From NCBI RefSeq assembly GCF_016862915.1, contig NZ_BONW01000028.1, forward strand, positions 372,001 to 436,000: DNA of 64,000 nt, written 5' to 3'. The notes beneath the pieces are model-generated. The model did not search any database. It was not told where the DNA came from and saw only the letters and a program-made list of their open reading frames with translations. The translations under genes were made by a program, and so were the position numbers. Below, one piece after another: positions 35,511 through 45,038 of the stretch. Positions within the stretch are counted from its first letter, which is position 1. Each line of letters opens with the position of its first letter. The DNA is from Plantactinospora endophytica. GTDB lineage: Bacteria > Actinomycetota > Actinomycetes > Mycobacteriales > Micromonosporaceae.

Positions 35511-36176
35511 CTACGTGGCCCAGAGGTCCAGGAGGAACCCGGCCGTCGTGAGGGCGAAGGCGATCGAGTAGAAAGCGGCCTTCCGTAGTCGGGTCAACAG
35601 GAAGGTCAGCAGCCGGGTCGCCGGAAGGGCGAGCAGGGTGATCAGGGCTGCCAGGACGAGCGCGACGATGACGAGCGAGCCGAGGAGCACCACGACGACC
35701 GGGCCGAGCAGGATTCCCCCGAGCACGATCCGTGGTCGTTCGGCGGGAGTGGCGGTCGGGCTGGTGGCCGCCAGGACGGTGACCACCAGCGAGAGAGCGA
35801 TGAACAGCGGCCATCCCCATGGCTGGTCGGTCGCCCAGATGGTTGGCATCAGGACCGTTGCGTAGGTGCGGTACACCTCCCAGGGCAGGCCCAGCAGGCT
35901 GGCGACGAGGCCCAGGATGAGTAGGGCGAACCACCACTTGGCGGCGGTGACCACGGTCCGCTCCCACCAGGAACGCCACGGGATGCCGACAAGCCGGTCG
36001 CCGAAGGATCGGAACCGTTCGGGGCCGACGAGTTCGATGACGACCGTCAGGCCACCGATGTACTGCATCGCCTTGCCGATGCGACCCCAGACGACGATCG
36101 GCAGGCCGAACATGGACAGGCCCTGGATTGACTGGCCGGACCACCATTTGGACCACAGGTCCCAGAGATGCTCCAC
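35511..36176 (-). CDS. Hypothetical integral membrane protein
   Basis: 221 aa with a Trp-rich N-terminus (LWDLWSKWWSG) and about five hydrophobic segments (WFALLILGLVASLLGLPW; PLFIALSLVVTVLAA; IVLGGILLGPVVVVLLGSLV; then LVLAALITLLALPA and the C-terminal helix). ATG 36176 is the only good start. It is monocistronic by position. Family not recognised. Confidence 0.72.
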   Translation of the reverse strand: MEHLWDLWSKWWSGQSIQGLSMFGLPIVVWGRIGKAMQYIGGLTVVIELVGPERFRSFGDRLVGIPWRSWWERTVVTAAKWWFALLILGLVASLLGLPWEVYRTYATVLMPTIWATDQPWGWPLFIALSLVVTVLAATSPTATPAERPRIVLGGILLGPVVVVLLGSLVIVALVLAALITLLALPATRLLTFLLTRLRKAAFYSIAFALTTAGFLLDLWAT

Positions 36177-36320
36177 CGCGCGATGATAGTCACCACGCTG
36201 GCCGATGCCTTCGTCGTACCGGTCGGCGAGTGTCGGCCCGCCGCCACGCTGTCGGCGCGTACGACACCGACAGCGCGGGGGCGGGCCACAGGACCGTATC
36301 CGTACGGCCGCTGAGGCGGG

Positions 36321-37829
36321 TCAGATCCCATCCCAGAAGGTCAACCGGTGCGCGGCGGTCCGGTCGAATGGGCCTATCCTGTCGAGGTCCAGGCCCTGGA
36401 CGTACGGGTGGTGCCGCCATGCCGGTAGTCCGTGGCCGTTCGGGTTACCCGTGGCGGCGAACCGTGCCCAGTAGCCGATCATCAGGTCGCCGAGTCGACG
36501 CTGCTGGTTGGTGAGCGGGGCGGACTCCCACGACGGGTCGAAGAGGAACGGCAGCTCCGAGCCGTGCGAAGCCAAGGGTTCCACCTGGTCGTCGGGGTAC
36601 GGGAACAGTTGCGGCGCGGTCCGGTCGAGGAATTCGTAGGAGTAGACCGGTACGTGCCGGGCCAGCAGTTGATCGGTGTCCCGCGCCTGCCTCGCCCAGT
36701 CGAGGTCGCTCATCACGGCGGCAGCGGTCTGGATGGGTACGTCGCCGGGCGGGTAGGCGGCCAGGACGGCTGGTGCCCGTTCCCCGAAAATCTGGGTGAG
36801 GCCATCGACGTACTGCGCGGCGGTGAGGTTCGGGAACACCATCGATGCGAACATGGTGCCCTCGTCCCGGGTGATGCCGGACAGGATCGGCACCCGGTGG
36901 AAGCGTCCTTCGGCGAAGACATTTGCCGGGTTTTCCGGTAGCACGGTGTTGCCGTATCCGGGGAGCGGAAGTGCGGGCTGGGCGAGGAGTTCCAGAACCG
37001 ACTTACCCCTGAGGCAGGAGACATCAGGGCATGACACCCGGTCGGCGATCATCTGCCCGTACCCCTCGTGAGCCGAGGCAGGGACCCAGAATGGTACGCC
37101 CAGGACCGGCGGCAGGTCGCCCTGGCTCCAACACGGGGCACTCTGCGTGATCGCGCGGTGGAACAGGCCGGCCGAGGCCGGGGAGGCGAGCTGGGCGCAT
37201 ACCGAGTGCGCGCCCGCTGACTCGCCAGCGAGCGTGACGTTGTTCGGATCACCGCCGAACGCGGACACGTTGCGCCGTACCCACCGCAGCGCCGCCTGCT
37301 GGTCCTCCACGCCGAACGCGCCGCCGTTCGACAGCTCAGGATGACCGAAGAAGCCGAAGATCCCGAGCCGGTAGTTGAGGGTAACCACGACGACGTCGCC
37401 GCGCGTGGCGAGGCGGATGGCGTCGTAGTCGCTGCCGGCACCCTTCGTCAGGCTGCCGCCGTGCAGCCAGACCAGCACCGGCTTGCGGCGGTGGGACGAG
37501 GCGCCACGCGGAGCGGTCACGTTGAGGTAGAGACAATCCTCGCTGTCGCTGGCCGGCAGGCCCCAGCCGTCAGCCGTCTGGGCGCACCGGTTGCCGGGCC
37601 GTGTCGCATCGCGGACGCCCGCCCACGGTTCGACGGGTTGCGGCGAGCGCCAGCGCAGCTCGCCGACAGGTGCGGCGGCGTAGGGAATGCCCTGGAAGAG
37701 CCGATGATCATGACGTACCGTGCCGGCTATCCAGCCCGCGTCGGTGTGCACATTGCCGGGCCCGGCGGCCGCGGGCGCGGGCAGCGCCAGGAGCGCGGCG
37801 ACGGTCACGATCGTCGTCAGGATTCGCAT
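36321..37829 (-). CDS. Secreted type-B carboxylesterase
   Basis: 502 aa. A signal peptide (residues ~1-23, ending PAAAGPG) directs export. Family signatures are clear: SEDCLYLNV (96-104), oxyanion HGGS (123-126), nucleophile Ser204 in GESAGAHS, and a late His. GVEDQQAALRWVRRNV is the typical GLxDQxxALxWVxxNI motif. It hydrolyses carboxylic esters outside the cell; natural substrate unknown. Confidence 0.93.
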   Translation of the reverse strand: MRILTTIVTVAALLALPAPAAAGPGNVHTDAGWIAGTVRHDHRLFQGIPYAAAPVGELRWRSPQPVEPWAGVRDATRPGNRCAQTADGWGLPASDSEDCLYLNVTAPRGASSHRRKPVLVWLHGGSLTKGAGSDYDAIRLATRGDVVVVTLNYRLGIFGFFGHPELSNGGAFGVEDQQAALRWVRRNVSAFGGDPNNVTLAGESAGAHSVCAQLASPASAGLFHRAITQSAPCWSQGDLPPVLGVPFWVPASAHEGYGQMIADRVSCPDVSCLRGKSVLELLAQPALPLPGYGNTVLPENPANVFAEGRFHRVPILSGITRDEGTMFASMVFPNLTAAQYVDGLTQIFGERAPAVLAAYPPGDVPIQTAAAVMSDLDWARQARDTDQLLARHVPVYSYEFLDRTAPQLFPYPDDQVEPLASHGSELPFLFDPSWESAPLTNQQRRLGDLMIGYWARFAATGNPNGHGLPAWRHHPYVQGLDLDRIGPFDRTAAHRLTFWDGI

Positions 37830-38216
37830 GCGCTCAAGGTGTCATCCGACCAGCCACGGCCGGAACGAGGTTTCCTACCCAGCGAGGTGTACCTACCTCC
37901 ACCCCCTGACGTCGTTGTCACGGCCAAGACGTGAGAAACGCACCACCACCGAGACGAGAGCTCGCATCAATGATCACCACCCCGGGTCTCCCGGCTGACC
38001 GAGTAGCGGCAGCCTGCCGATCCCAGGCCGGCGGCTGACCCGGTTCGCCGACCTGGTCGCTCCACGGCCTACACCGGGCGCACGCGGTCGAGGGCGTGGC
38101 GAGGGGATTCTGCGGTTCGACGGGGGTGTTCGAAAGTGTGTTGGTAGGGCTGTCCCCCTGCGCATCCGGGGGATGGTCGGATGTTCTTGTGTCGGGACCG
38201 CCGGCAGGCTTGACGC
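37830..38216. other. Intergenic region between divergent secreted hydrolases
   Basis: No supported gene. It separates the minus-strand carboxylesterase from the plus-strand Tat hydrolase and should hold both promoters. An AT-richer patch at 37955-37985 is noted, with no convincing promoter match. Confidence 0.3.
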
Positions 38217-39173
38217 ATGTCGATCTCCACCTCTCGTCGTGGTTTTGTCAGACTGGCCGGGGCTGCGCTCGCCGGTACGGCCGCTGTCGGCGTCGCCGGT
38301 GCCGCGCGTGCCGCCGACGCGACCGCCATCGGGCATCGGCGCATCTCCAGGGTCCGGATCCGGACCGCTGCCGGCACTTTCGGCGCTGTCGCTGCGGGAC
38401 CACGGCACGGCAGGCCGGTGTTGCTGCTCCACGGGTTCCCGGAGTTCGGCATCGAATGGGAACGCCAGCTGATAGGACTCGCCGCAGCCGGCTACCGGGC
38501 GGTCGCGCCCGACCAACGTGGCTACTCCCCGGGCGTCCGGCCGGTCGGCGTCGGCAGGTACCGGCTCGATCACGCGGTCACGGATGTCGCCGCGATTGCC
38601 GACTCCCTCGGATGGCGACGGTTCGACCTGGTCGGACACGACTGGGGGGCAGCAGTCGGTTGGATCGCGGCAGCGCGGTACGCCCACCGGGTGCGTAGTT
38701 TCACCGCAGTCTCCGTACCGCATCTCGGCGCGTTCGCGGAGGCGTTGCGTGGAGACCCGGTACAGCGGGAGGCGTCGAAGTACATGGACCGATTCCGTCA
38801 GCCATCCCCGATCCCGGAGGACATGATCCTCGCGTCTGGCCCACCGCCGCTGCCCGGCGTTCCACCGGAGAAGTGTGCCGAGTACTTCCGGAGGCTCTCC
38901 GAACCGGGCGCCCTCACGGCGGCACTGAACTGGTACCGGGCCAACGACTTCGAGGGCTACCCGGAACCGGTGACAGTGCCCACCCTGTTCGTCGCAAGCA
39001 CGCTCGATCCGTTCGTCGCCCCGTCCGGCGTGCACGCGACACACCGTTGGGTCACCGGACCGTACCGACTGGTCAACCTCGACGGCATCGGTCACCACAT
39101 CCCGGAAGAGGTCCCCGAGACCATGACCACCCTGCTCCTGACCCACCTGGCCGGCGCCGGTTCGGCCCGTTGA
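38217..39173 (+). CDS. Tat-exported alpha/beta hydrolase (epoxide hydrolase-like)
   Basis: 318 aa. Twin-arginine signal STSRRGFVRLAGAALAGTAA ending near ARAADA. The alpha/beta hydrolase motifs HGFPE (oxyanion), GHDWGAAVG (nucleophile Asp) and a late GIGHHIPEE (His) match epoxide hydrolases and haloalkane dehalogenase-like enzymes. Export by Tat suggests folding, perhaps with a cofactor, before secretion. Substrate unknown. Confidence 0.88.
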   Translation: MSISTSRRGFVRLAGAALAGTAAVGVAGAARAADATAIGHRRISRVRIRTAAGTFGAVAAGPRHGRPVLLLHGFPEFGIEWERQLIGLAAAGYRAVAPDQRGYSPGVRPVGVGRYRLDHAVTDVAAIADSLGWRRFDLVGHDWGAAVGWIAAARYAHRVRSFTAVSVPHLGAFAEALRGDPVQREASKYMDRFRQPSPIPEDMILASGPPPLPGVPPEKCAEYFRRLSEPGALTAALNWYRANDFEGYPEPVTVPTLFVASTLDPFVAPSGVHATHRWVTGPYRLVNLDGIGHHIPEEVPETMTTLLLTHLAGAGSAR

Positions 39174-39255
39174 CGCCTTCCGACCCAGATCAACTTGCCC
39201 CCGGCCGCAGCTCTGGCTCCGACTCTGCCGTTTCTGACGGCCCCGGCTGCCAGCC

Positions 39256-39972
39256 TCAGGCGTCGATCAACCGGCGCATGGCCTCGTTCTCCGCACCCTG
39301 CTCGTTGACGACGTGTTTGGCCAGGTTGCGCACGTACGCGTTCCGCCCGGCGGAGACCGCACCCTTCGCCATCGCGATCGCGCCGAGATGGTGCTCGATC
39401 ATCCGGGTCAGGTAGAGCCGGTCGGCGGCCGGTCCCTGTGCCGAGGCCAGTTCGGCGAGCTGTGCCTCGGTGAGCATGCCGTGTCCCTCGCGGGTGTGCA
39501 CCCTGGCCGCCGCCGGATCGGCCGGGTCGACCCGAGGCTGGTCCCAGCTTTCCAACCAGGCGTTCATCTCGTCGATCTCACGCTGCTGGTCGCGGGCGAT
39601 GAATTCGGCGATAGCGACCACCCTCGGCGACACCCCGGACTTGGTCAGCAGGTTCCGGCTCATCCGCACGGCCTGCGCGTGGTGCGGGATCATCATCCGG
39701 GCGAAGAGCAGATCCACCCCGTTGGGCGGGTTCGCCGACGACCCGCTTCCGGCGCCCCCCGGAGTACCGTCGGCCGCCGGCGCGTCGGACGGAGCCAGCG
39801 CCGGGCCGGACGCCGGCGCAGACGGGCCGGACGGGGACACCGACGGATCGGGCGGCGCCACCGCCGCCGGAGCCGGCGCGACCCGCTCCGGATCCGCGCC
39901 CCGACCACAACCGCCGCCCATCATGACCAGACCAGCCAGGGCGAGGGCCAGCATCCCGGTTGCCTTGCGCAT
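39256..39972 (-). CDS. DUF305 protein, exported, His-rich
   Basis: 238 aa from ATG 39972 with GGAGGAA upstream. A hydrophobic leader ending in GGGC (possible lipoprotein, weak lipobox) and a ~55-residue Pro/Ser/Ala linker precede the DUF305 domain: RMMIPHHAQAVRMS and RMIEHHLGAIAMAK, the paired HH motifs of this family, which is often linked to copper handling. The adjacent copper-amine-oxidase-like pair makes that association more likely. Confidence 0.9.
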   Translation of the reverse strand: MRKATGMLALALAGLVMMGGGCGRGADPERVAPAPAAVAPPDPSVSPSGPSAPASGPALAPSDAPAADGTPGGAGSGSSANPPNGVDLLFARMMIPHHAQAVRMSRNLLTKSGVSPRVVAIAEFIARDQQREIDEMNAWLESWDQPRVDPADPAAARVHTREGHGMLTEAQLAELASAQGPAADRLYLTRMIEHHLGAIAMAKGAVSAGRNAYVRNLAKHVVNEQGAENEAMRRLIDA

Positions 39973-40104
39973 GCTTCCTCCACAGTCTGCTCGGTTCGGA
40001 GATCGTCCCGATGGGTTGGCGGCCACCTCGGCGGAGCGGCCGGTGGTCCCGCCCACGCGGATCAGCGCGAGCGGGGCCACCGGGTCACTCGGTTCCGGGT
40101 ACGG

Positions 40105-41364
40105 TCAGGGCCGGCCGTTGACGTCCAGACGGGACGCCGGCCCGATCGGGTTCGTCGCGGTGTAGTCGCGTGGCAGCAGGTCGAAGCCCTGCCAGTGCAC
40201 CGGCATCGGGCTCTGGTCCTCGTCACGCGGCACATGGTGGTAGCCGACCCGGACCCACATCACCGGGTCGGTCAGCGACTCGCCGTTCGAGTAGTCGAGG
40301 ATGCCCCGACCAGCACACTCAGGGTCGAGGTTGAACGTGGCGAACTTCTCGCACGGCTTGTACTGGGTGAACGTGACGTCCGGTTGGGTCTCCGGGTGCG
40401 CCTCGTACGCGTCGCTGGCACCCAGCTCCAACTCGTACGACCGGTTGTGGCCGTCGGAGTTCTTGCTGGTCGGGCTGACCACCCGCCACCAGCGGCGCAA
40501 CGCGGTGTTGAGCGGGGCCTCGGTGGTGACGGCGGTCTTGGTGGTGCGGTAGATCGCCGCGCGGGTGCCGTTCTCACCGGTCGGTGCGGTGTCGTACTGC
40601 TCGACCTTCTCCTGGCCCCGTCCGCCGATGTTGAAATCGACCTTCCAGAAGGCGCTGTGGTAGTGGTTGGTGGCGAAGTCGGTCTGCCCCGCCCCGAGCG
40701 GCCAGCCGTCGTCGACCGTCGTGTAGTCGCGGGGCGCCAGGTCGCCGGTCGCACCGAGCCGGACCGCGATCGCACCGTCGTCCTGCAACCGGTACTCGGT
40801 GATGTACTCGTACCAGCCGACCTTGGCGATGGTCCGCAGGACCACGTCCTGGCCCTGCTGGGCGATCGGCTGCTCGGGCGTCTCGCCCTCCAACCGGTAC
40901 GCCAGCCCGGTGTCCTCGACCTTCACGCACATCACCTTGGTCTCGGACTGGCCGTCGTCGGTCCAGACGCCTCGGCGGGAGCCGCCCTTGCAGTCCACCG
41001 CGGACATCTGCTGCAGGTAACGCCCGCCGAACCCGTACGAGGTGATGTCGTTCCACTCGTTCGCGCCCGAGTCGTACGGGACGTTGAGCTGGGCGATGGT
41101 GACCTGGTTGAGCACAGTGATCGGGTTGGCGTCCCGCTTGCCCTGGTAGGCCACCCGTTCCAGCACCAGACCGGTACGGTCGTCCATCCGCCAGCAGAGC
41201 TGCCACAGCGAACCGTTCGGCAGCTTCTGCTTGACCATCGCGTCGGCGTCGCAGTACGTCCAGCGTTCGTCGGCTCGTGCCGCCGGTGCCGCCGCGGCGG
41301 GTGCGCCGAGCAGGGTGACCGTGGTCACGGCGCCGAGCAGCGCCGTCAGCTTCCTGTTTCGCAT
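40105..41364 (-). CDS. Copper amine oxidase-like catalytic domain protein, exported
   Basis: 419 aa with a signal peptide (~1-32). It aligns by eye with the C-terminal catalytic domain of copper amine oxidases: base region ANEWNDITSYGFGG (Asp106), cofactor region KVGWYEY (Tyr185), copper ligands NHYHSAFWKVDFNI (His234, His236), and GYHHVPRDEDQSPMPVHWQG with the third His. The usual Asn before the quinone-forming Tyr is Trp here. It lacks the N-terminal domains, which the upstream gene may supply. ATG 41364 is used; GGAGGG lies 10 bases upstream, and an in-frame GTG at 41382 is possible. Confidence 0.75.
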   Translation of the reverse strand: MRNRKLTALLGAVTTVTLLGAPAAAAPAARADERWTYCDADAMVKQKLPNGSLWQLCWRMDDRTGLVLERVAYQGKRDANPITVLNQVTIAQLNVPYDSGANEWNDITSYGFGGRYLQQMSAVDCKGGSRRGVWTDDGQSETKVMCVKVEDTGLAYRLEGETPEQPIAQQGQDVVLRTIAKVGWYEYITEYRLQDDGAIAVRLGATGDLAPRDYTTVDDGWPLGAGQTDFATNHYHSAFWKVDFNIGGRGQEKVEQYDTAPTGENGTRAAIYRTTKTAVTTEAPLNTALRRWWRVVSPTSKNSDGHNRSYELELGASDAYEAHPETQPDVTFTQYKPCEKFATFNLDPECAGRGILDYSNGESLTDPVMWVRVGYHHVPRDEDQSPMPVHWQGFDLLPRDYTATNPIGPASRLDVNGRP

Positions 41365-41382
41365 CTGGGAACAGCCCTCCAC

Positions 41383-42195
41383 TTACTTCAGGCGGGCGAC
41401 GACGCGCCCGGAGAGGTCGACGACGATGTCGGAGATGTCGATGAACACGCCACCGGGCACCTGGGGCACGAGTTGCAGGCAGCGGTGCTTGCCGCACTGC
41501 TGCGCACCCTGGTCCGCCGGTGCGGCGACGTAGCTGGGCGTACTGAGCAGGACCTGCGTGACGTCGGTGATGTCGGCGCCGGTGGCCTTGCGGTACCGGG
41601 ACTTGAAGTCGGCGCTCAGGTCGCTGGCCAGGAAGAGACGGAAGGCCTCGGTGCTTTCCCGAGCGCTCGCCGGGGGTTGGATTCCCGGTGCGGCGAAACT
41701 GTTCTCCAGCTTGCCGGTCTTCAGGTTGACCACCTGCTTGACCAGAGTGTTGTCGGTGTAGTTGTAGAAGTAGAAGGCGGCCCGTCGGGCACCGTCGGAG
41801 CGCTCGTCGACCAGTTCGGTGGAGAGGTATTCCGGACCTGCCGCACCGGTCACACCGGTGCCGGCGGCCAGCGCGCCTGCGGCGACCTGGCGGGCGGCGG
41901 CGCGTTCGTCCGGGGTGATGGGATCGCGACCGGTGCCCTTCGCCGGTGCCGGTCCGGGGGTGGGGTCGTCGATGGTGACCGGGCCGCTCTCCGTCTCGAC
42001 CTGGGTCTGTCCGCTGGTCGGCCCGGTGGTTGCCGGTGGGGGAGTCGGTGCGGTCGCGGCGGCGCTGAGGGAGACTGCGGCGGTGGCCACCACCGCGGTC
42101 GTGACGGCGATGCCCAGGCCCCATCTGAGCCGTTGTGCTCGGTCTCGCCAGGGCGATCCGGGCTTCGCCGGATTCGCGGGTTCAACACGCTGCAT
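41383..42195 (-). CDS. Membrane-anchored partner of the amine oxidase-like protein
   Basis: 270 aa, ATG 42195 with AGGAG 6 bases upstream. A cytoplasmic Arg-rich start, one membrane helix (WGLGIAVTTAVVATAAVSLS) and a Pro/Thr linker precede a folded external domain (RRAAFYFYNYTDNTLVKQVV, ESTEAFRLFLASDLSADFKS, ISDIVVDLSGRVVARL). The latter resembles the small alpha/beta N-domains of copper amine oxidases. It ends 18 bases before the catalytic-domain gene, so the two probably form one split enzyme. The homology claim is moderate. Confidence 0.65.
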   Translation of the reverse strand: MQRVEPANPAKPGSPWRDRAQRLRWGLGIAVTTAVVATAAVSLSAAATAPTPPPATTGPTSGQTQVETESGPVTIDDPTPGPAPAKGTGRDPITPDERAAARQVAAGALAAGTGVTGAAGPEYLSTELVDERSDGARRAAFYFYNYTDNTLVKQVVNLKTGKLENSFAAPGIQPPASARESTEAFRLFLASDLSADFKSRYRKATGADITDVTQVLLSTPSYVAAPADQGAQQCGKHRCLQLVPQVPGGVFIDISDIVVDLSGRVVARLK

Positions 42196-42508
42196 AGACA
42201 CTCCTGCGGGAAGCGTGGTTTCGATCTGCTGCGCCGGGGTCGGGCTCCGCGTCGAGCCGGCCTCCGTGACCAGGCGATCGCCGACCTGGTACGTCGTTCA
42301 CCCTGCGGGGATCGAGCCGGGTACGGGTTGCGCGTCCATCAATTTCCGGCAATATGCCGCGACCTGGTGAACGCGAACGGGGCCGAGGCCTTTCTCATTC
42401 GATTCGCTCAGGCCGGTACAGCCCGGTAACAACGAAGAAACGAGTCGTACCTACTTTCAAGATCTCTGTAGGGGCGGCCGAGCCCACCGGCTTGTGAACG
42501 GGGATACG
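42196..42508. other. Divergent intergenic region (amine oxidase operon / permease)
   Basis: No supported gene. AT-richer sequence at 42390-42465 (CTCATTCGATTCGCTC, AACGAAGAAACGAG) is likely promoter ground for one or both flanking operons; no clean box is assigned. Confidence 0.3.
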
Positions 42509-43999
42509 GTGAGCGCTCTCGACGACGCCATTGCCGGCGCGCTGGCCCGGCCGGCCCGCCCGCTCGGCCCGCCGCCGTCGGGCACCGGGCTGGACCGGCG
42601 TCGCCTGTCGGCGCTGCCGGTGGCCGCCCAGGCCGTGGCGAACGTCGCCCCCTCACCGGGCATGATGGCGGCCAGCGGGATGGTCGCCTGGCTCGGTGTG
42701 GCGGCTGTCCCGGTGTATCTGCTGGCCACGCTCGCCATGGTGCTGGTCGGGTCCTGTGTCGCCCAGTTCGCCCGACGGATGGCGGCGGCCGGTTCGCTCT
42801 ACACCTTCGTCGCCAAGGGACTGACGCCCCGTACGGCGTTCCTCACCGGCTGCGCGCTGCTGCTGGCGTACCTGTCGCTGGTCGGTATGTGCCTGCTGGG
42901 AGCCTCCCGGCGGCTGGCGATGCTGCTTGCCGACGCGGGCCTGGTCTCCGTCGCCGAGCGGGAGCGGACGGTGTTGCTGCTGACGGTGCTGCTCGGCACG
43001 ATCCTGACCACCTGCGTGGTACGCGGCATCCAGATCTCGGCGATGGTGACGCTCGCCCTGGAGGCCGCCTCGGTCTGCGTGGTACTCACGGCGCTCGCGG
43101 TCACCGCCTACTCGGGGGTGGGCATCGACGACACCCTGGCCGCCCCGGACCTGACCGCCAGCGCGGTCACCGGGGCGCTGATGATCGCGATCACCGGGTT
43201 GGTCGGTTTCGAGAGCGGTTGTGCGTTGAGCGTCGAGACCCGGCGGCCGTACGCGGTTGTTCCCCGGGTGATGTTCTGGACCCCGGCCGTCTGCGGTGCG
43301 CTCATGTTGGCCGCCGCCGGCCTGCACATCTACGGATTCAGCCGGCACCACGGCGGGTCCGCCGTGGACGGTTCGGCGCTGGCCGGGCCGGCGGTCGCGG
43401 AGGTCACGCCGCTGCTGCCGGTCCTGCTGCAACTGGGGCTGGTCTCGTCGCTGTTCGCCTGCGCGATGGCGTCGGCGAACGCGGGGGTCCGGGTGCTCTT
43501 CTCGATGGGCCGCGAGCAGGTCACGCCGCCGGTCTTCGGGCGTACCCACCCGCGCTACCGGACGCCGTACGTCGCGGCCGTGACGGTGATCCCGGCCGCC
43601 GTGCTCACGCCGGCCGCGCTCTGGCTGGCCGGTCTGCCGATCCGGTCCATCTCGACCGCCCTGTCCGTCCTCGCCACCCAGGGTTTCCTGCTCACGTACG
43701 TCCTGGTCTGCCTGGCCATGCCGGTGTTCCTACGCCGGATCGGTGAGCACACCCGATGGGCGAGCGTCGCCGGACTACTCGGTGCGGTGCTGCTCGCAGC
43801 CGTCTTCACCGGGTTCTGGATGGAGACCGTACGGGACGGCAGAGCCGTGCTGGTCGCCGTCTTCGCCGGTCTGCTCGCGCTCGGCCTGCTCTGGTTCGGT
43901 CGGGTACGCCGGCGGGTGCCGGACGTCGCCATCGGTTTCTTCGACGAGGCCACCGTCGAGGACATCCTGCCCGGCGCCTCGCCGGTCCGCCGGGGCTAG
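42509..43999 (+). CDS. APC-family amino acid permease
   Basis: About 496 aa. Around twelve membrane helices, with APC-type motifs (ALPVAAQAVANVAPSPGMMA near helix 1, GFESGCALSVETRRP in the helix 6-7 area). GTG 42509 has GGGGA 5 bases upstream; GTG 42494 is an alternative with no ribosome site. It imports or exchanges amino acids or amines. It is followed 9 bases later by an IclR regulator, and with the amine-oxidase-like pair divergent from it, amine uptake is a reasonable guess. Confidence 0.9.
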   Translation: MSALDDAIAGALARPARPLGPPPSGTGLDRRRLSALPVAAQAVANVAPSPGMMAASGMVAWLGVAAVPVYLLATLAMVLVGSCVAQFARRMAAAGSLYTFVAKGLTPRTAFLTGCALLLAYLSLVGMCLLGASRRLAMLLADAGLVSVAERERTVLLLTVLLGTILTTCVVRGIQISAMVTLALEAASVCVVLTALAVTAYSGVGIDDTLAAPDLTASAVTGALMIAITGLVGFESGCALSVETRRPYAVVPRVMFWTPAVCGALMLAAAGLHIYGFSRHHGGSAVDGSALAGPAVAEVTPLLPVLLQLGLVSSLFACAMASANAGVRVLFSMGREQVTPPVFGRTHPRYRTPYVAAVTVIPAAVLTPAALWLAGLPIRSISTALSVLATQGFLLTYVLVCLAMPVFLRRIGEHTRWASVAGLLGAVLLAAVFTGFWMETVRDGRAVLVAVFAGLLALGLLWFGRVRRRVPDVAIGFFDEATVEDILPGASPVRRG

Positions 44000-44008
44000 G
44001 CCGGCCCG

Positions 44009-44776
44009 ATGACCAAGCCGCCGCGCCATCCACCGGCCGAGTTGGCGGGACGCCAACCGGCCGCCGTGGTCTCCGCGCTGACTGTGCTGGAGGAGGTTGC
44101 GCGGGCGGGCCCCGGAGTGACCGCGAAGGAGATCTCCACCGCGCTGGGCCTGCCACCCGCCACCACCTACCGGTTGGTGAACCTGTTGGTCGCGGAGGAG
44201 TACCTGGTCCGGCTCGCCGACCTGCGCGGGTTCGCGCTCGGCCGGAAGGTGGTCGAGTTGGCCGGCGCAGCCGCCCGGGAGGCGCTGCCGCCGGGGGTGC
44301 CGGAGGCGGTGACCGCCCTGCGTACCCGCGTACGCCTCGCCGTGCACCTGGTCCGCTACCGCGACGGGCGGCTGCGGCTGGTCGACCCGGATCCGGACCA
44401 TCCGCCCTCGGCGGAGGCGCTGCTGGCCCGGCACCTGCACGCCTCGGCCGTGGGCAAGCTGCTGCTCGCCGAGCGGCGGGACCTGTTGCCGGTGTCGCTG
44501 GCCCGGTTCACCCCGGCCACCATCACCCGCCCGGACCTGCTCGACCTGGAATTGGCCGGGGTACGCAGCGAGCAGGCGGCCCGTCAGCTCGGCGAGTTGC
44601 GCCGGGACCGGGGTTGTCTGGCGTTCCCGGTCCGTGGCCGGGCCGGTGGCCTGCTCGCCGGTCTGGCCGTGAGCACCAGCCCGGACCGGGTCGGCCGGTT
44701 GGACCGGGCGGTCCTGCGACTGGTCGGCCGGTGTGTCGACGAGTTGGCCGACCTGCTGGCGCCCGACCCGACCTGA
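44009..44776 (+). CDS. IclR-family transcriptional regulator
   Basis: 255 aa. The N-terminal winged helix (VVSALTVLEEVARAGPGVTA, LPPATTYRLVNLLVAEEYLV) and C-terminal ligand-binding domain (ASAVGKLLLAERRDL, CLAFPVRGRAGGLLAGLAVS) are standard IclR features. Encoded in the permease transcript, so it probably regulates amino acid or amine transport. Confidence 0.9.
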   Translation: MTKPPRHPPAELAGRQPAAVVSALTVLEEVARAGPGVTAKEISTALGLPPATTYRLVNLLVAEEYLVRLADLRGFALGRKVVELAGAAAREALPPGVPEAVTALRTRVRLAVHLVRYRDGRLRLVDPDPDHPPSAEALLARHLHASAVGKLLLAERRDLLPVSLARFTPATITRPDLLDLELAGVRSEQAARQLGELRRDRGCLAFPVRGRAGGLLAGLAVSTSPDRVGRLDRAVLRLVGRCVDELADLLAPDPT

Positions 44777-44779
44777 TTC

Positions 44780-44888
44780 GGTCCATCCCAGTCGCGGTGG
44801 CGGGGATCGGGAATGCCGGGATGTGCTCGTCGAGGTGCCAGGGCGTGACGATCAGATCCCACGCGTCATCGGTGCTGTGTTCAGCCAC
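44780..44888 (-). pseudogene. Possible N-terminal gene remnant (arginase-like look)
   Basis: From GTG 44888 the minus frame reads AEHSTDDAWDLIVTPWHLDE then HIPAFPIPATAT before it runs into the IclR gene, where it stops making sense. The sequence has protein-like composition and looks like the start of an arginase/agmatinase-type protein, from memory only. A truncated gene start is likely; identity is a guess. Confidence 0.3.
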
Positions 44889-45038
44889 GAGGTGTCTCTC
44901 TCGTCCCGGTGGGCGAGCAGGTAAGTCGGTACGCAAGGTCGGACCACAAGTCGGTATTCCCAGCCGTGCGCCGCTCGGTGATCCTTGATTCGGAACGGGC
45001 TGAGCGCCAGGTCTGGCAGCCGACCTCGCGCTATCGCC

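Noticed and set aside
39313-42429. A 1038-codon plus-strand open frame
   Set aside because: It is the antisense shadow of the DUF305 and amine-oxidase-like genes: Arg/Gly/His/Val-rich with no domain sense, while the minus strand encodes recognisable proteins.
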